The notes under the pieces are model-generated. The model was not told the origin of the DNA. It searched no databases and saw only the letters and a program-made list of their open reading frames with translations. 64,000 bases of DNA. Source: Amycolatopsis sp. A133. GTDB taxonomy: Bacteria > Actinomycetota > Actinomycetes > Mycobacteriales > Pseudonocardiaceae. Position 1 is the first letter of the stretch, and each line of letters opens with the position of its first letter. Below, piece by piece: positions 24,053-32,242 of this stretch. Location: the NCBI RefSeq assembly GCF_031082405.1, contig NZ_JAVHJU010000003.1, positions 127,219 to 191,218 on the forward strand. The letters are read 5' to 3'. The position numbers were made by a program, and so were the translations under genes.

Positions 24053-25668
24053 ACGTCGCCGAACTCGTCGGCCGGACCCTGGCCGGCCTCGGCGCCGGCA
24101 CGGCGTTCGGCGTGGTGGGCAGCGGCAACTTCGAGGTGACCAACGCGCTGCGCGCGGGCGGCGTCCGGTTCGTCGCCGCCCGCCACGAAGGCGGCGCGGC
24201 GAGCATGGCCGACGCCTACGCCCGGATCAGCGGGCAGGTGTCGGTGCTGTCGCTGCACCAGGGCTGCGGGCTGACCAACGCCGTCACCGGCATCACCGAG
24301 GCGGCCAAGAGCCGCACGCCGATGCTGGTCCTCACCGCCGACTCCGCGGGATCGTCGGTGCTGTCGAACTTCCGCATCGACCAGGACGCGCTGGCCACGG
24401 CCGTCGGCGCGGTGCCCGAGCGCGTGCACTCGGCGGCGAGCGCGGTGGCCGACACCGTGCGGGCGTTCCGGACCGCCCGCCAGCAGCGCCGGACGGTGGT
24501 GCTGAACCTGCCGCTCGACGTCCAGGCCGAGCCGGCGCCGTCCCCGCCCGTCGTGCCGGACATCCCGGGACCGGCGCCGGTGCGGCCGGACACCGCTTCG
24601 GCGGCCGCACTGGCGAACCTCCTGGCGGCCGCCGAGCGGCCGGTGTTCATCGCCGGCCGCGGCGCCCGCGAAAGCCGGGAACCGTTGCGGGAGCTGGCTT
24701 CGCGGTGCGGCGCGCTGCTGGCGACGTCCGCCGTCGCCCACGGGTTGTTCCACGGCGACGAGTTCGCGCTGGGCATCTCGGGCGGGTTCGCCTCGCCGTC
24801 GGCGGCCGAGCTGATCGTGGGCGCCGACCTGGTCGTCGGCTGGGGCTGCGCGCTGAACATGTGGACCACCCGCCACGGCAAGCTGCTCAGCCCGCACGCG
24901 AAGCTGGCACAGGTCGACGTCGAGCAGGCGGCACTGGGCGCGCACCGCCCGATCGACCTGGGCGTCGTCGGCGACGTCACGTGCACGGCCTTGGACGTCC
25001 TCGCGTTGGCGCGGGAGCGCCGGGGGTATCGCACGGACGACGTCGCAGCCCGCATCGCGGCGGGCCGCTGGACCGACGTCGAGCACGAGGACCTGTCCCG
25101 CAACGGCCGGATCGACCCGCGGACGCTGAGCAGGCTGCTGGACGACCTGCTGCCGGCGGAGCGGATCGTCTCGATCGACTCGGGCAATTTCATGGGTTAC
25201 CCGAGCGCCTACCTGTCGGTGCCCGACGAGCAGGGATTCTGTTTCACGCAGGCGTTCCAGAGCATCGGCCTGGGCCTGGGCACGGCGATCGGCGCGGCAC
25301 TGGCCCGCCCGGACCGCCTGCCGGTGCTGGGCACCGGCGACGGCGGGTTCCACATGGCACTGTCCGAACTGGACACGGCGGTCCGCCTGGAGCTGCCCCT
25401 GGTGGTGATCGTCTACAACGACGCGGCGTACGGAGCGGAGGTCCACCACTTCGGCGACGCGGACATGACCACGGTCCGGTTCCCCGGCTCCGACGTGGCG
25501 GCCATCGCCCGCGGTTTCGGCTGCACCGGCATCACGGTCCGCTCCCCGGAAGACCTGCCGGCGGTCCGCGAGTGGCTCGCGGCACCCCGCACGGCACCCC
25601 TGGTGATCGACGCGAAGATCGCCGACGACGGCGGATCGTGGTGGCTGGCGGAGGCGTTCCGGCACTGA
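24049..25668 (+). CDS. Thiamine diphosphate-dependent enzyme (acetolactate synthase/2-oxo acid decarboxylase-like)
   Basis: A 539-residue ThDP enzyme with the three-domain layout of the acetolactate synthase family. The N-terminal pyrimidine domain holds the activating glutamate in RHEGGAASMADAYAR. A middle domain follows. The C-terminal domain binds the cofactor pyrophosphate and magnesium (GTGDGGFHMALSELDTA through YNDAAYGAE). It lacks the clear FAD-binding features of AHAS. A decarboxylase or carboligase acting on a 2-oxo acid is most likely. GTG 24049 overlaps the cyclase stop. The promoter of the next gene begins right after its stop at 25668. Confidence 0.85.
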   Translation: MNVAELVGRTLAGLGAGTAFGVVGSGNFEVTNALRAGGVRFVAARHEGGAASMADAYARISGQVSVLSLHQGCGLTNAVTGITEAAKSRTPMLVLTADSAGSSVLSNFRIDQDALATAVGAVPERVHSAASAVADTVRAFRTARQQRRTVVLNLPLDVQAEPAPSPPVVPDIPGPAPVRPDTASAAALANLLAAAERPVFIAGRGARESREPLRELASRCGALLATSAVAHGLFHGDEFALGISGGFASPSAAELIVGADLVVGWGCALNMWTTRHGKLLSPHAKLAQVDVEQAALGAHRPIDLGVVGDVTCTALDVLALARERRGYRTDDVAARIAAGRWTDVEHEDLSRNGRIDPRTLSRLLDDLLPAERIVSIDSGNFMGYPSAYLSVPDEQGFCFTQAFQSIGLGLGTAIGAALARPDRLPVLGTGDGGFHMALSELDTAVRLELPLVVIVYNDAAYGAEVHHFGDADMTTVRFPGSDVAAIARGFGCTGITVRSPEDLPAVREWLAAPRTAPLVIDAKIADDGGSWWLAEAFRH

Positions 25669-25711
25669 CCCGCCCTTGACACCGGCCGGACCCCCGCTGA
25701 ATGCTGACCGA

Positions 25712-25735
25712 ATTGTCTTACAGTCGTAGGACAAT
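25712..25735. promoter_or_regulatory. GntR (YtrA-type) operator, copy 2
   Basis: An inverted repeat with 10-base arms, ATTGTCTTAC and GTAGGACAAT (nine of ten positions pair), separated by AGTC. It agrees at 21 of 24 positions with the block in front of the GntR gene at 23187-23210. It lies 26 bases upstream of the secreted-protein start at 25761, after a TTGACA at 25676-25681. The distance from the regulator gene is about 2.5 kb, so the regulator would act on a second nearby promoter. Confidence 0.7.
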
Positions 25736-25760
25736 GGGTCAATCACCCGAGGAGCTCCCG

Positions 25761-26756
25761 ATGCGACTCTTCTTGGCCGCCCTCGCGGCCACCACGCTGT
25801 TGGCCACCCCAGCCGACGCGGGCCAGCAGCACCCCGACCCGGCGGGCACCCTGCTGGCGGCGTTCACCGACCACGCGATCGTGGCGAAGTCCAGCCCGGA
25901 CGTGGGACCGTTCGTGTTCGACCTGATCCGCGACCCCCGCTTCCCAACCCGGGTGAACGAAATAGCGGTGGAGTGCGGCAACGCCCGCCTCCAGCCACTG
26001 CTGGACGCGTACACCGGAGGCGGCGACGTACCGGACATCAATCGGGTGTGGCGCGACACGACCCAGCCGAGCTGCGGGTTTTCGACGTTCTACGAGCAGC
26101 TGTTCGCACTGGTGCGGCAGGTCAACACGACGCTGCCGGCGTCACGGAAGATCCGGGTCCTGGCTTCGGACCCACCGGTGGACTGGAGCCGCGTGCACTC
26201 ACCGGCGGACCTGGAGCCGTTCCTGGACCGGGACGCGTCGATCGTGTCCGTGGTGAAGACCCAGGTGCTGCAGAGGAATCGCAAGGCGTTGATGCTGTTC
26301 GGCTTGGGCCACTTGACCCACAACGGCGGAAGCGGCGCGGTGGCCCAGCTGGAGCGCGAGTACCCGGGAGCGGCGTACGTCGTGGCGGACCACCGCGGGT
26401 TTACTTCGGACAACGCGCGGCTGGAGCAGCGGCTGGGACCGTGGCCGGCTTTGGTGCCGGCTTTGGTGCCGTTGAGGGGTTCGTGGCTCGGCACGCTCGA
26501 GACGACGTTCTTCCCGGTCAATCGTGAGTATCCGCCGGGTACGCGCGGTTATCCGGGCGTGGACGCTTACTTGTACGAGGGGCCGGCCGATTTGCTGCTG
26601 CGCGAGCCGTTGTCGGCTCGGGCGGTGTTGGACACGGACTACCTGGCCGAACTTCGCCGTCGGGCTACGGCGATCGACGCGCCTCCGGATGCGCTCGAGT
26701 GGCCGGAGACGTTCTTCTCGCGGGAGCTTGGTTCCGGGGTCTTGTTGCGTGGGTAG
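25761..26756 (+). CDS. Secreted protein related to ChaN/Tiki-like hydrolases, motif lost
   Basis: A 331-residue protein with an N-terminal signal peptide (MRLFLAALAATTLLATPADA). The body has NEIAVECGNARLQPLLDAY, INRVWRDTTQPS, KIRVLASDPPVDWS and LMLFGLGHLTHNGGSG. These belong to a family of hypothetical proteins that resemble the haem-binding-uptake ChaN/Tiki fold. Members usually open with a GExH-type motif. Here that position reads DHAIVAKSSPDVGPF, so the usual acidic and histidine residues appear lost. ATG 25761 has GAGGAG upstream. A GntR operator copy precedes it, which suggests joint control with the ABC operon. Function unknown. Confidence 0.7.
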   Translation: MRLFLAALAATTLLATPADAGQQHPDPAGTLLAAFTDHAIVAKSSPDVGPFVFDLIRDPRFPTRVNEIAVECGNARLQPLLDAYTGGGDVPDINRVWRDTTQPSCGFSTFYEQLFALVRQVNTTLPASRKIRVLASDPPVDWSRVHSPADLEPFLDRDASIVSVVKTQVLQRNRKALMLFGLGHLTHNGGSGAVAQLEREYPGAAYVVADHRGFTSDNARLEQRLGPWPALVPALVPLRGSWLGTLETTFFPVNREYPPGTRGYPGVDAYLYEGPADLLLREPLSARAVLDTDYLAELRRRATAIDAPPDALEWPETFFSRELGSGVLLRG

Positions 26757-26767
26757 AACGTGGGTGT

Positions 26768-26798
26768 AGGCCCGTAGCCGTGTGGCTGCGGGCCTTTC
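26768..26798. terminator. Bidirectional terminator
   Basis: A 12-base stem, AGGCCCGTAGCC and GGCTGCGGGCCT (one G-T wobble), with a GTGT loop, followed by TTT. It lies between the convergent secreted-protein gene (ends 26756) and the HNH gene (ends 26805) and can serve both. Confidence 0.8.
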
Positions 26799-26804
26799 CC
26801 GTGT

Positions 26805-28034
26805 TCAGGCTGCGAATGGGAGGGGTTCGTGGAGGTTGTTGCGCCTCGGTTTTCGGCGTTTGTCGATGAACACCGGCGGGAGGAACTCGGGGAGGCCGTC
26901 GACGGCGATGCGGACCTCCCAGCCGGAGCGGTGCATCAGCCGGTGGTGGTGGGCGCAGAGCAGGACCAGGTTGTTCAAGTCGGTGGAGCCGCCGTCGGCC
27001 CAATGCCGGATGTGGTGCCCCTGGCAATGCCGAGGCGGGCGATGACATCCTGGGAAAGCACAGCCACGGTCACGTAAGAAGAGGGCCCGGCGCAGACCGG
27101 CGGAAATCAGGCGGCGGAGGCGGCCGAGGTTGAGGGGTTCGCTCTTCTCACCCAACACTGCGGGGATGATCATGCTGTCGCAGGCATGCACCCGAGCCTC
27201 CGCGGCAGACATCTCCCCGGTATCGCCCAGGGTCGCGCGACCGACACCTGACCGCAGGTCCTCCAACGACACCGCGACCATCACGTGAGCACGTTCACCG
27301 GCCTGCATCGGCAGGTCCGGGGAGTTCAGCGCCAGGTCGACAGCGTCGGAGAAGGCGTCTCCGTAGCGTTGGGGCAGCGTGCGGAGGTCGGGGCCCTCGT
27401 CGGTGGTGTGGCGCTCGGCCAGGGCGTCGAGCAGGGCGCTGGCGCGGGTGCCGGTTTCGTCGTCGAACGTCCCGTTCAACTCCCAGATACCGGTTCTCTT
27501 ACGGCGCAGAAACAGCTCACGAGCCGGAACGACCGGTTCGGCGGTGTCGGGTTCCGTGCCGTCGGGATCCAAGTGAGCCAGGATCCGGGCACCGAGGGCC
27601 GCGACCTGCTTGTGCCCGGCCTCCTCGGCAAAGGCCAGCAAGTTCTCCTCGGCACTGTCCCGGTGCTCGAGAGGAACGTGGGTCAGGACATCGACGATGG
27701 TATCGATCATCAGGTTGCTTAACCGGCCCGTGCGGGCGGCAGCACCGGTCGCGGGAGCCACGGCGGGAATGGGACTGCCGTCAAGGGTCCGACCGGCATT
27801 AAGGGCCCGGGCCCGTTTCACCGCGCGTTCGGCAGCCTGCTTCGGCACATCTCCAAGATGCTCCAGCAAACGAGCAGCCGACCGGTAGCCGAACAGCTCC
27901 ATGACACCCCGCTGCTCGATCTCCACCAGCAGAGCACCCAGCGACGCCTCAGCCGACCGCATACACGCAAGCAGCTCACCGGCACGGTCGGCCAAAGCCA
28001 CCGCATCGGGGTGCCGGATCGCGTCACTGGACAT
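26805..28034 (-). CDS. DUF222 (13E12 repeat) HNH endonuclease-like protein
   Basis: A 409-residue protein with an N-terminal DUF222/13E12 helical region and a C-terminal HNH domain (CAFPGCHRPPRHCQGHHIRHW, then NLVLLCAHHHRLMH at about 350-385) with two metal cysteines and several histidines. Such genes are multi-copy in mycobacteria and related actinomycetes, and their role is unknown. Nuclease activity has been proposed from the HNH motif. Codon use here is less G+C-biased than in neighbours, and the upstream region is A/T-rich with large palindromes, which suggests acquisition. ATG 28034 is the start. Confidence 0.85.
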   Translation of the reverse strand: MSSDAIRHPDAVALADRAGELLACMRSAEASLGALLVEIEQRGVMELFGYRSAARLLEHLGDVPKQAAERAVKRARALNAGRTLDGSPIPAVAPATGAAARTGRLSNLMIDTIVDVLTHVPLEHRDSAEENLLAFAEEAGHKQVAALGARILAHLDPDGTEPDTAEPVVPARELFLRRKRTGIWELNGTFDDETGTRASALLDALAERHTTDEGPDLRTLPQRYGDAFSDAVDLALNSPDLPMQAGERAHVMVAVSLEDLRSGVGRATLGDTGEMSAAEARVHACDSMIIPAVLGEKSEPLNLGRLRRLISAGLRRALFLRDRGCAFPGCHRPPRHCQGHHIRHWADGGSTDLNNLVLLCAHHHRLMHRSGWEVRIAVDGLPEFLPPVFIDKRRKPRRNNLHEPLPFAA

Positions 28035-28138
28035 AAACCAAGAATACCGCCAACCGCAAAGAACCGAATCACACGATCAGGCAACAACTGTCCGCACCCC
28101 AGAACAGCCACAACAAAAACCCCGGCAGAGGAACCGAA

Positions 28139-28204
28139 GCGTGGGGAATCGGCGCTACCGACCAAGACGCAAAGCAACCACAAACAAGCGCCGATTTCCC
28201 ACGC
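28139..28204. repeat. Long inverted repeat with 18-base arms
   Basis: The arms lie at 28139-28156 and 28187-28204 and pair at 17 of 18 positions (left arm begins GCGTGGGGAATCGG). The loop is 30 bases. There is no T-run beside it. As RNA from the minus strand it would form a strong hairpin between the Lrp stop and the HNH start. It could be a terminator, a small repeat element or an RNA signal. Confidence 0.85.
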
Positions 28205-28216
28205 CCCGGCGAAGCC

Positions 28217-28235
28217 GTCATCTTTAAAAGATGAC
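28217..28235. promoter_or_regulatory. Perfect 19-base palindrome
   Basis: GTCATCTTT and AAAGATGAC flank a single central base and pair perfectly. The A/T-rich core and odd length look like a protein-binding site rather than a terminator. It lies just downstream of the Lrp gene (ends 28252) and about 190 bases upstream of the HNH start. The binding partner is unknown. Confidence 0.5.
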
Positions 28236-28251
28236 CACAGGAATGGAAAAC

Positions 28252-28692
28252 CTAACGCGACCACGACTCAAGAGCAATCAAAGTCTTGGTCCCAGTAACC
28301 TGATGATGCCGCCGGATCTCATCGATCGTCTTCTGCAAGTGAGCCATATCCCGAACCCGCAGCCAAACCAAAGCATCCGGATCCCCAGCAATGGTGAACA
28401 CCGCCTGAGCCTCCGGCATCCGCGTCGTCGTCCGGAGGATCTCGTCGACCTTCGTGTTGCCCACGAACCGCAGCTCGGTGAACGCCTCGATGCCCCAGCC
28501 GAGCTTCGCGTGGTCGACCTGGATCGTGAACCCGGTGATGACCCCACTCTCCCGCAGCCGGTCGATGCGACGCTTGACGGCCGCCGTCGAGAGGGTCACG
28601 CGGCCGGCGATGTCGGACAGCGTCCGGCGGGCGTCCTCGCGCAGGAGGCCGAGGATCTCGTGGTCGGTCGCGTCCAGCAGCTCTTCGGGCAT
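28252..28692 (-). CDS. Lrp/AsnC-family transcriptional regulator
   Basis: A 146-residue regulator. The N-terminal AsnC helix-turn-helix (DHEILGLLREDARRTLSDIA, then TLSTAAVKRRIDRL) covers residues about 8-55, and the C-terminal RAM ligand domain runs to the end (GFTIQVDHAKLGWGIEAF, AQAVFTIAGDPDAL). ATG 28692 fits the family length. The gene is divergent from the fused indolepyruvate oxidoreductase, and paired GACGCAAA half sites lie between them. Lrp proteins commonly sense amino acids, so it is the likely regulator of that aromatic amino acid pathway. Confidence 0.9.
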   Translation of the reverse strand: MPEELLDATDHEILGLLREDARRTLSDIAGRVTLSTAAVKRRIDRLRESGVITGFTIQVDHAKLGWGIEAFTELRFVGNTKVDEILRTTTRMPEAQAVFTIAGDPDALVWLRVRDMAHLQKTIDEIRRHHQVTGTKTLIALESWSR

Positions 28693-28709
28693 GCGCGGAA
28701 GCCTAACCG

Positions 28710-28759
28710 GACGCAAAGAATCCCACCAACCAACACAAAAGACGACCGAAGTTTGCGTC
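28710..28759. promoter_or_regulatory. Candidate Lrp operator, spaced half sites
   Basis: A perfect eight-base inverted repeat, GACGCAAA at 28710-28717 and TTTGCGTC at 28752-28759, has centres 42 bases apart, four helical turns. It lies between the Lrp gene and the indolepyruvate oxidoreductase gene. Lrp oligomers wrap DNA with widely spaced sites, so the layout is reasonable. Function inferred. Confidence 0.55.
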
Positions 28760-28858
28760 GAGGGGTCGTAAAGGTGAATGCCTGTTGCGTTAGTGTGGCG
28801 CGCGTCGCATCGTGCCCGGAAGCGTGCGAGAGCACCGAAGGGCGAAGGGAGCCGCGCC

Positions 28859-31800
28859 GTGGAGACGTTCACGCTGGAGGACCGCTATCTGCGGGAGGCC
28901 GGGACCGTGCACCTGACCGGGGTGCAGGCCCTGGTCCGGCTGCTGTTCGACCGCGTGCGCCACGACCGCGCCCTCGGTGGCGATCCCGCCGTCTTCGTCT
29001 CGGGATACGAGGGCTCGCCGCTGGCCGGCTACGACCTCGAACTCGGCCGCCGGGCGACGCTGCTGGAAAAGCACGATGTCGTGCACCGGCCCGGGCTCAA
29101 CGAGGAGCTGGCAGCTACGTCGGTCATGGGGAGCCAGCTCGTCGCCGGGGCCGGTGGACGCCGCGGGGTGACCGGCTTCTGGTACGGCAAGGCCCCCGGT
29201 CTCGACCGCGCCACCGACGCCCTCCGCCACGCCAACCTGGCCGGCACCGACCCGCGGGGCGGGGCGGTCGCGCTCGTCGGCGACGACCCCAACGCGAAGT
29301 CCTCCACCGTCCCCTGCGCGTCCGAGCTCGCCCTCGCCGACCTGGCGATCCCGATCCTCTACCCCACCGACTCCGAGGACGTCCTCGGTCTCGGCATGCA
29401 CGCCGTCGAGCTGTCGCGCGCGGCCGGGGTGTGGACGTCGCTGAAGATCGTCGCGAACGTCGCCGACGCGTCCGGCACGGCGACCGTCGGTCCACAGTGG
29501 AGCGCACCGGAGATCGCCGGGGCCTACCGGCACCAGCCGACGTCACGGCTGCTCGGCACGAGCCTCGCCGAGCTGGAGCGCAGCCTCTTCACCGTCCGGC
29601 TGCCGCTGGTCACGGAGTACCTGCGCGCGAGCGGGATCAACCGGATCACCGCACGCGGGCCGGCCGACCGGATCGGCATCGTCTCCGCCGGCAAGTCCTA
29701 CCTGGACCTGCAGCAGGCGCTGCGCACCCTCGGCCTGGACAGCGGAACGCTGACCCGGTACGGCATCCGCGTGCTCAAGCTCGGCGCGATCCACCCCCTC
29801 GAGCCCGGGATCGTCCGCGAGTTCGCCGACGGCCTCGACGAGATCGTCGTCGTCGAGGAGAAGCGCGCGTTCGTCGAAACCGCGCTCAAGGAGATCCTCT
29901 ACGGCGTTGCCGGTGCCCCGCGGATCACCGGCAAGAAGGACCTCGACGGCCGGACGCTGTTCACCGAGCTCGGCGAGCTGGATCCGGACGGCGTCGCCGC
30001 CGGGCTCGCCCGGCGGCTGCCGGAGGACATCCCGCCGGTCGCCGCCTACCGCGGCCGCCGTCGCCGCGAACGCATCGCCGTGCCGCTGCTCGCGCGCACG
30101 CCGTACTTCTGTTCGGGCTGCCCGCACAACTCGTCGACGAAGGTCCCGGCAGGCACGCTGGTCGGCGGCGGCATCGGCTGCCACACCATGGCCCTGTTCA
30201 TGGAGCCCGACCAGGTCGGCACCGTCCTGGGGGTGACCCAGATGGGCGGCGAAGGCACCCAGTGGATCGGCATGGCGCCGTTCGTCGAGGCCCAGCACTT
30301 CGTCCAGAACATCGGGGACGGCACGTTCACCCACTCCGGCAGCCTCGCCGTGCGCGCGGCGGTCGCCGCCGGGGTGAACATCACCTACAAGCTGCTCTAC
30401 AACTCCGCCGTGGCGATGACCGGCGGTCAGGACGCCGTCGGCGGGCTGCCCGTCGAGAAGGTCGCGCAGCTGCTGCTCGTCGAGGGCGCGAAGCGGGTCG
30501 TGATCACCAGCGACGCACCGGCGAAGCACCGGAAGCTGCCCGCCGGCGTCGAGGTCCGCGACCGCACCGAGCTCCTGCGCACGCAGGAAGAGCTGGCGGC
30601 GATCAAGGGCGTCACGGTGCTGATCCACGAGCAGGAGTGCGCGGCCGAGAAGCGCCGGAAGCGCCGCCGCGGCAAGCAGACCGCGCCCGCGACGCGCGTG
30701 GTGATCAACGAGCGCGTCTGCGAGGGCTGCGGCGACTGCGGCACCAAGTCGAACTGCCTGTCCGTGCAACCGGTGGAGACCGAGTTCGGCCGCAAGACGG
30801 CGATCCACCAGTCGTCGTGCAACGTCGACTACTCCTGCCTGGCCGGTGACTGCCCGTCGTTCGTCACGGTCGTGCCGGGCCGGAAGCAGCGCCGGAAGGC
30901 CACCGAACTGGCCGCCGACGCCGTCCCCGCGCCGGAGACGCCGGAAACCCGGGCGAAGGACTTCACCGTCCGGATCACCGGGATCGGCGGCACCGGCGTG
31001 GTCACCGTGACGCAGATCCTCGCCACGGCGGCGGTGCTCGACGGGCGGCACGTCCGCACGCTCGACCAGACCGGGCTCGCCCAGAAGGGCGGCGCGGTCG
31101 TCTCCGACCTCAAGGTCACGGTGGAACCGGTCGAGCAGGCCCCGAAGCTCGCGGCCGGCGAATGCGACCTCTACCTCGCCTGTGACGCGCTGGTCGGCGC
31201 GGACGCGACGAACCTCGGGGTCGCCGACCCGGCCCGCACGATCGCCGTCGTCTCCACGACCGAGGTCCCGACCGGCCGGATGGTCGTCGACACGACGGTG
31301 TCCTTCCCGGACCCGGGCAGCGTGCTCGCGCCCATCGACACTGCCGCCTCGCGCACGGTGTCGCTGGACGCGCGCGGCCTGGCCGAGGAGTTCTTCGACG
31401 ACGACCAGTTCGCCAACGTCCTGCAGCTCGGCGCGGCTTTCCAAACCGGCGCGATCCCGCTGCCCGCGGCGGTGATCGAGCGCGCCATCGAGCTGAACGG
31501 CACCCAGGTCGCCGCGAACCTGCAGGCGTTCCGCCGGGGCCGCCTGCTCGTGGCCGAGCCCGGGGAGAAGACCCCGGCCCCGAAGCCCGTGCCGGCGAAG
31601 CCGGACGCAGTGCGAGCCCTGGTGCACGCCGAGCCCGGCTCGGAACTGGCGCGGCTGCTCGACATCCGGCTCCCCGAGCTGATCGCCTACCAGGACAAGG
31701 CCTACGCCCGGACGTACGCGGAGTTCGTCGAGCGGGTCCGGGTGCTGGAGGACGGGCCGACGGAGATCACCGAAGCCGTCGCGAAGCACTTGTACAAGCT

Positions 31801-32242
31801 GATGGCGTACAAGGACGAGTACGAGGTCGCGCGGCTGGCGCTGGACCCGGCGTTCACGGACGGCCTCGAGGAGCAGTTCGGCGCGGGCACGCGGTACGCG
31901 TACCGGCTGCACCCGCCGGTGCTGCGGGCGCTCGGGATGCGGCGCAAGATCAGCCTCGGCCCGTGGTTCCGCCCGGCGTTCCGGCTGCTCCACGCGCTGC
32001 GGCGGCTGCGCGGCACCCGCTTCGACCCGTTCGGCCGCGCCGCGGTGCGCCAGGTGGAGCGCGAGCTGATCGAGGACTACCGCCGCGCGATCCTGGAGGC
32101 GTTCAAGGCTCACGACCGGGCCCGGGTGCTGGCGCTGGCCGAGCTCCCCGACCTCGTCCGCGGCTACGAAGACGTCAAGCTGGCCAACGTGGCCCGCTAC
32201 CGGCAGCGGCAGGCCGAAGTCCTCACGCCCGCAGGTAGCTGA
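28859..32242 (+). CDS. Indolepyruvate ferredoxin oxidoreductase, fused subunits
   Basis: An 1127-residue fused IorA-IorB type enzyme that oxidatively decarboxylates aryl 2-oxo acids (indolepyruvate, phenylpyruvate) to aryl-acetyl-CoA and passes electrons to ferredoxin. The ThDP-binding domains come first (SGYEGSPLAGYD near residue 45, GGGIGCHTM near 435, GEGTQWIGMAPF near 460). Iron-sulphur cysteines follow at about 621-660 (CEGCGDCG, then CLAGDCPSF). The gamma-type domain ITGIGGTGVVTVTQIL is near 700-730. GTG 28859 has GAAGGGAG upstream. The last 20 bases overlap the convergent response regulator. Control by the divergent Lrp gene is likely. Confidence 0.92.
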   Translation: METFTLEDRYLREAGTVHLTGVQALVRLLFDRVRHDRALGGDPAVFVSGYEGSPLAGYDLELGRRATLLEKHDVVHRPGLNEELAATSVMGSQLVAGAGGRRGVTGFWYGKAPGLDRATDALRHANLAGTDPRGGAVALVGDDPNAKSSTVPCASELALADLAIPILYPTDSEDVLGLGMHAVELSRAAGVWTSLKIVANVADASGTATVGPQWSAPEIAGAYRHQPTSRLLGTSLAELERSLFTVRLPLVTEYLRASGINRITARGPADRIGIVSAGKSYLDLQQALRTLGLDSGTLTRYGIRVLKLGAIHPLEPGIVREFADGLDEIVVVEEKRAFVETALKEILYGVAGAPRITGKKDLDGRTLFTELGELDPDGVAAGLARRLPEDIPPVAAYRGRRRRERIAVPLLARTPYFCSGCPHNSSTKVPAGTLVGGGIGCHTMALFMEPDQVGTVLGVTQMGGEGTQWIGMAPFVEAQHFVQNIGDGTFTHSGSLAVRAAVAAGVNITYKLLYNSAVAMTGGQDAVGGLPVEKVAQLLLVEGAKRVVITSDAPAKHRKLPAGVEVRDRTELLRTQEELAAIKGVTVLIHEQECAAEKRRKRRRGKQTAPATRVVINERVCEGCGDCGTKSNCLSVQPVETEFGRKTAIHQSSCNVDYSCLAGDCPSFVTVVPGRKQRRKATELAADAVPAPETPETRAKDFTVRITGIGGTGVVTVTQILATAAVLDGRHVRTLDQTGLAQKGGAVVSDLKVTVEPVEQAPKLAAGECDLYLACDALVGADATNLGVADPARTIAVVSTTEVPTGRMVVDTTVSFPDPGSVLAPIDTAASRTVSLDARGLAEEFFDDDQFANVLQLGAAFQTGAIPLPAAVIERAIELNGTQVAANLQAFRRGRLLVAEPGEKTPAPKPVPAKPDAVRALVHAEPGSELARLLDIRLPELIAYQDKAYARTYAEFVERVRVLEDGPTEITEAVAKHLYKLMAYKDEYEVARLALDPAFTDGLEEQFGAGTRYAYRLHPPVLRALGMRRKISLGPWFRPAFRLLHALRRLRGTRFDPFGRAAVRQVERELIEDYRRAILEAFKAHDRARVLALAELPDLVRGYEDVKLANVARYRQRQAEVLTPAGS

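Larger units (their letters stand above)
28035..28251. other. A/T-rich intergenic region with two large palindromes
   Basis: This stretch between the Lrp gene and the HNH gene is unusually rich in A and C on the plus strand compared with the roughly 70 percent G+C around it, and no gene can be supported in it. It contains a long inverted repeat (28139-28204) and a separate 19-base palindrome (28217-28235). These are described on their own lines. Confidence 0.8.

Noticed and set aside
26805..28034. DUF222-HNH gene as part of a mobile element
   Set aside because: There are no terminal inverted repeats, target duplications or transposase beside it. The nearby hairpin alone is not enough.
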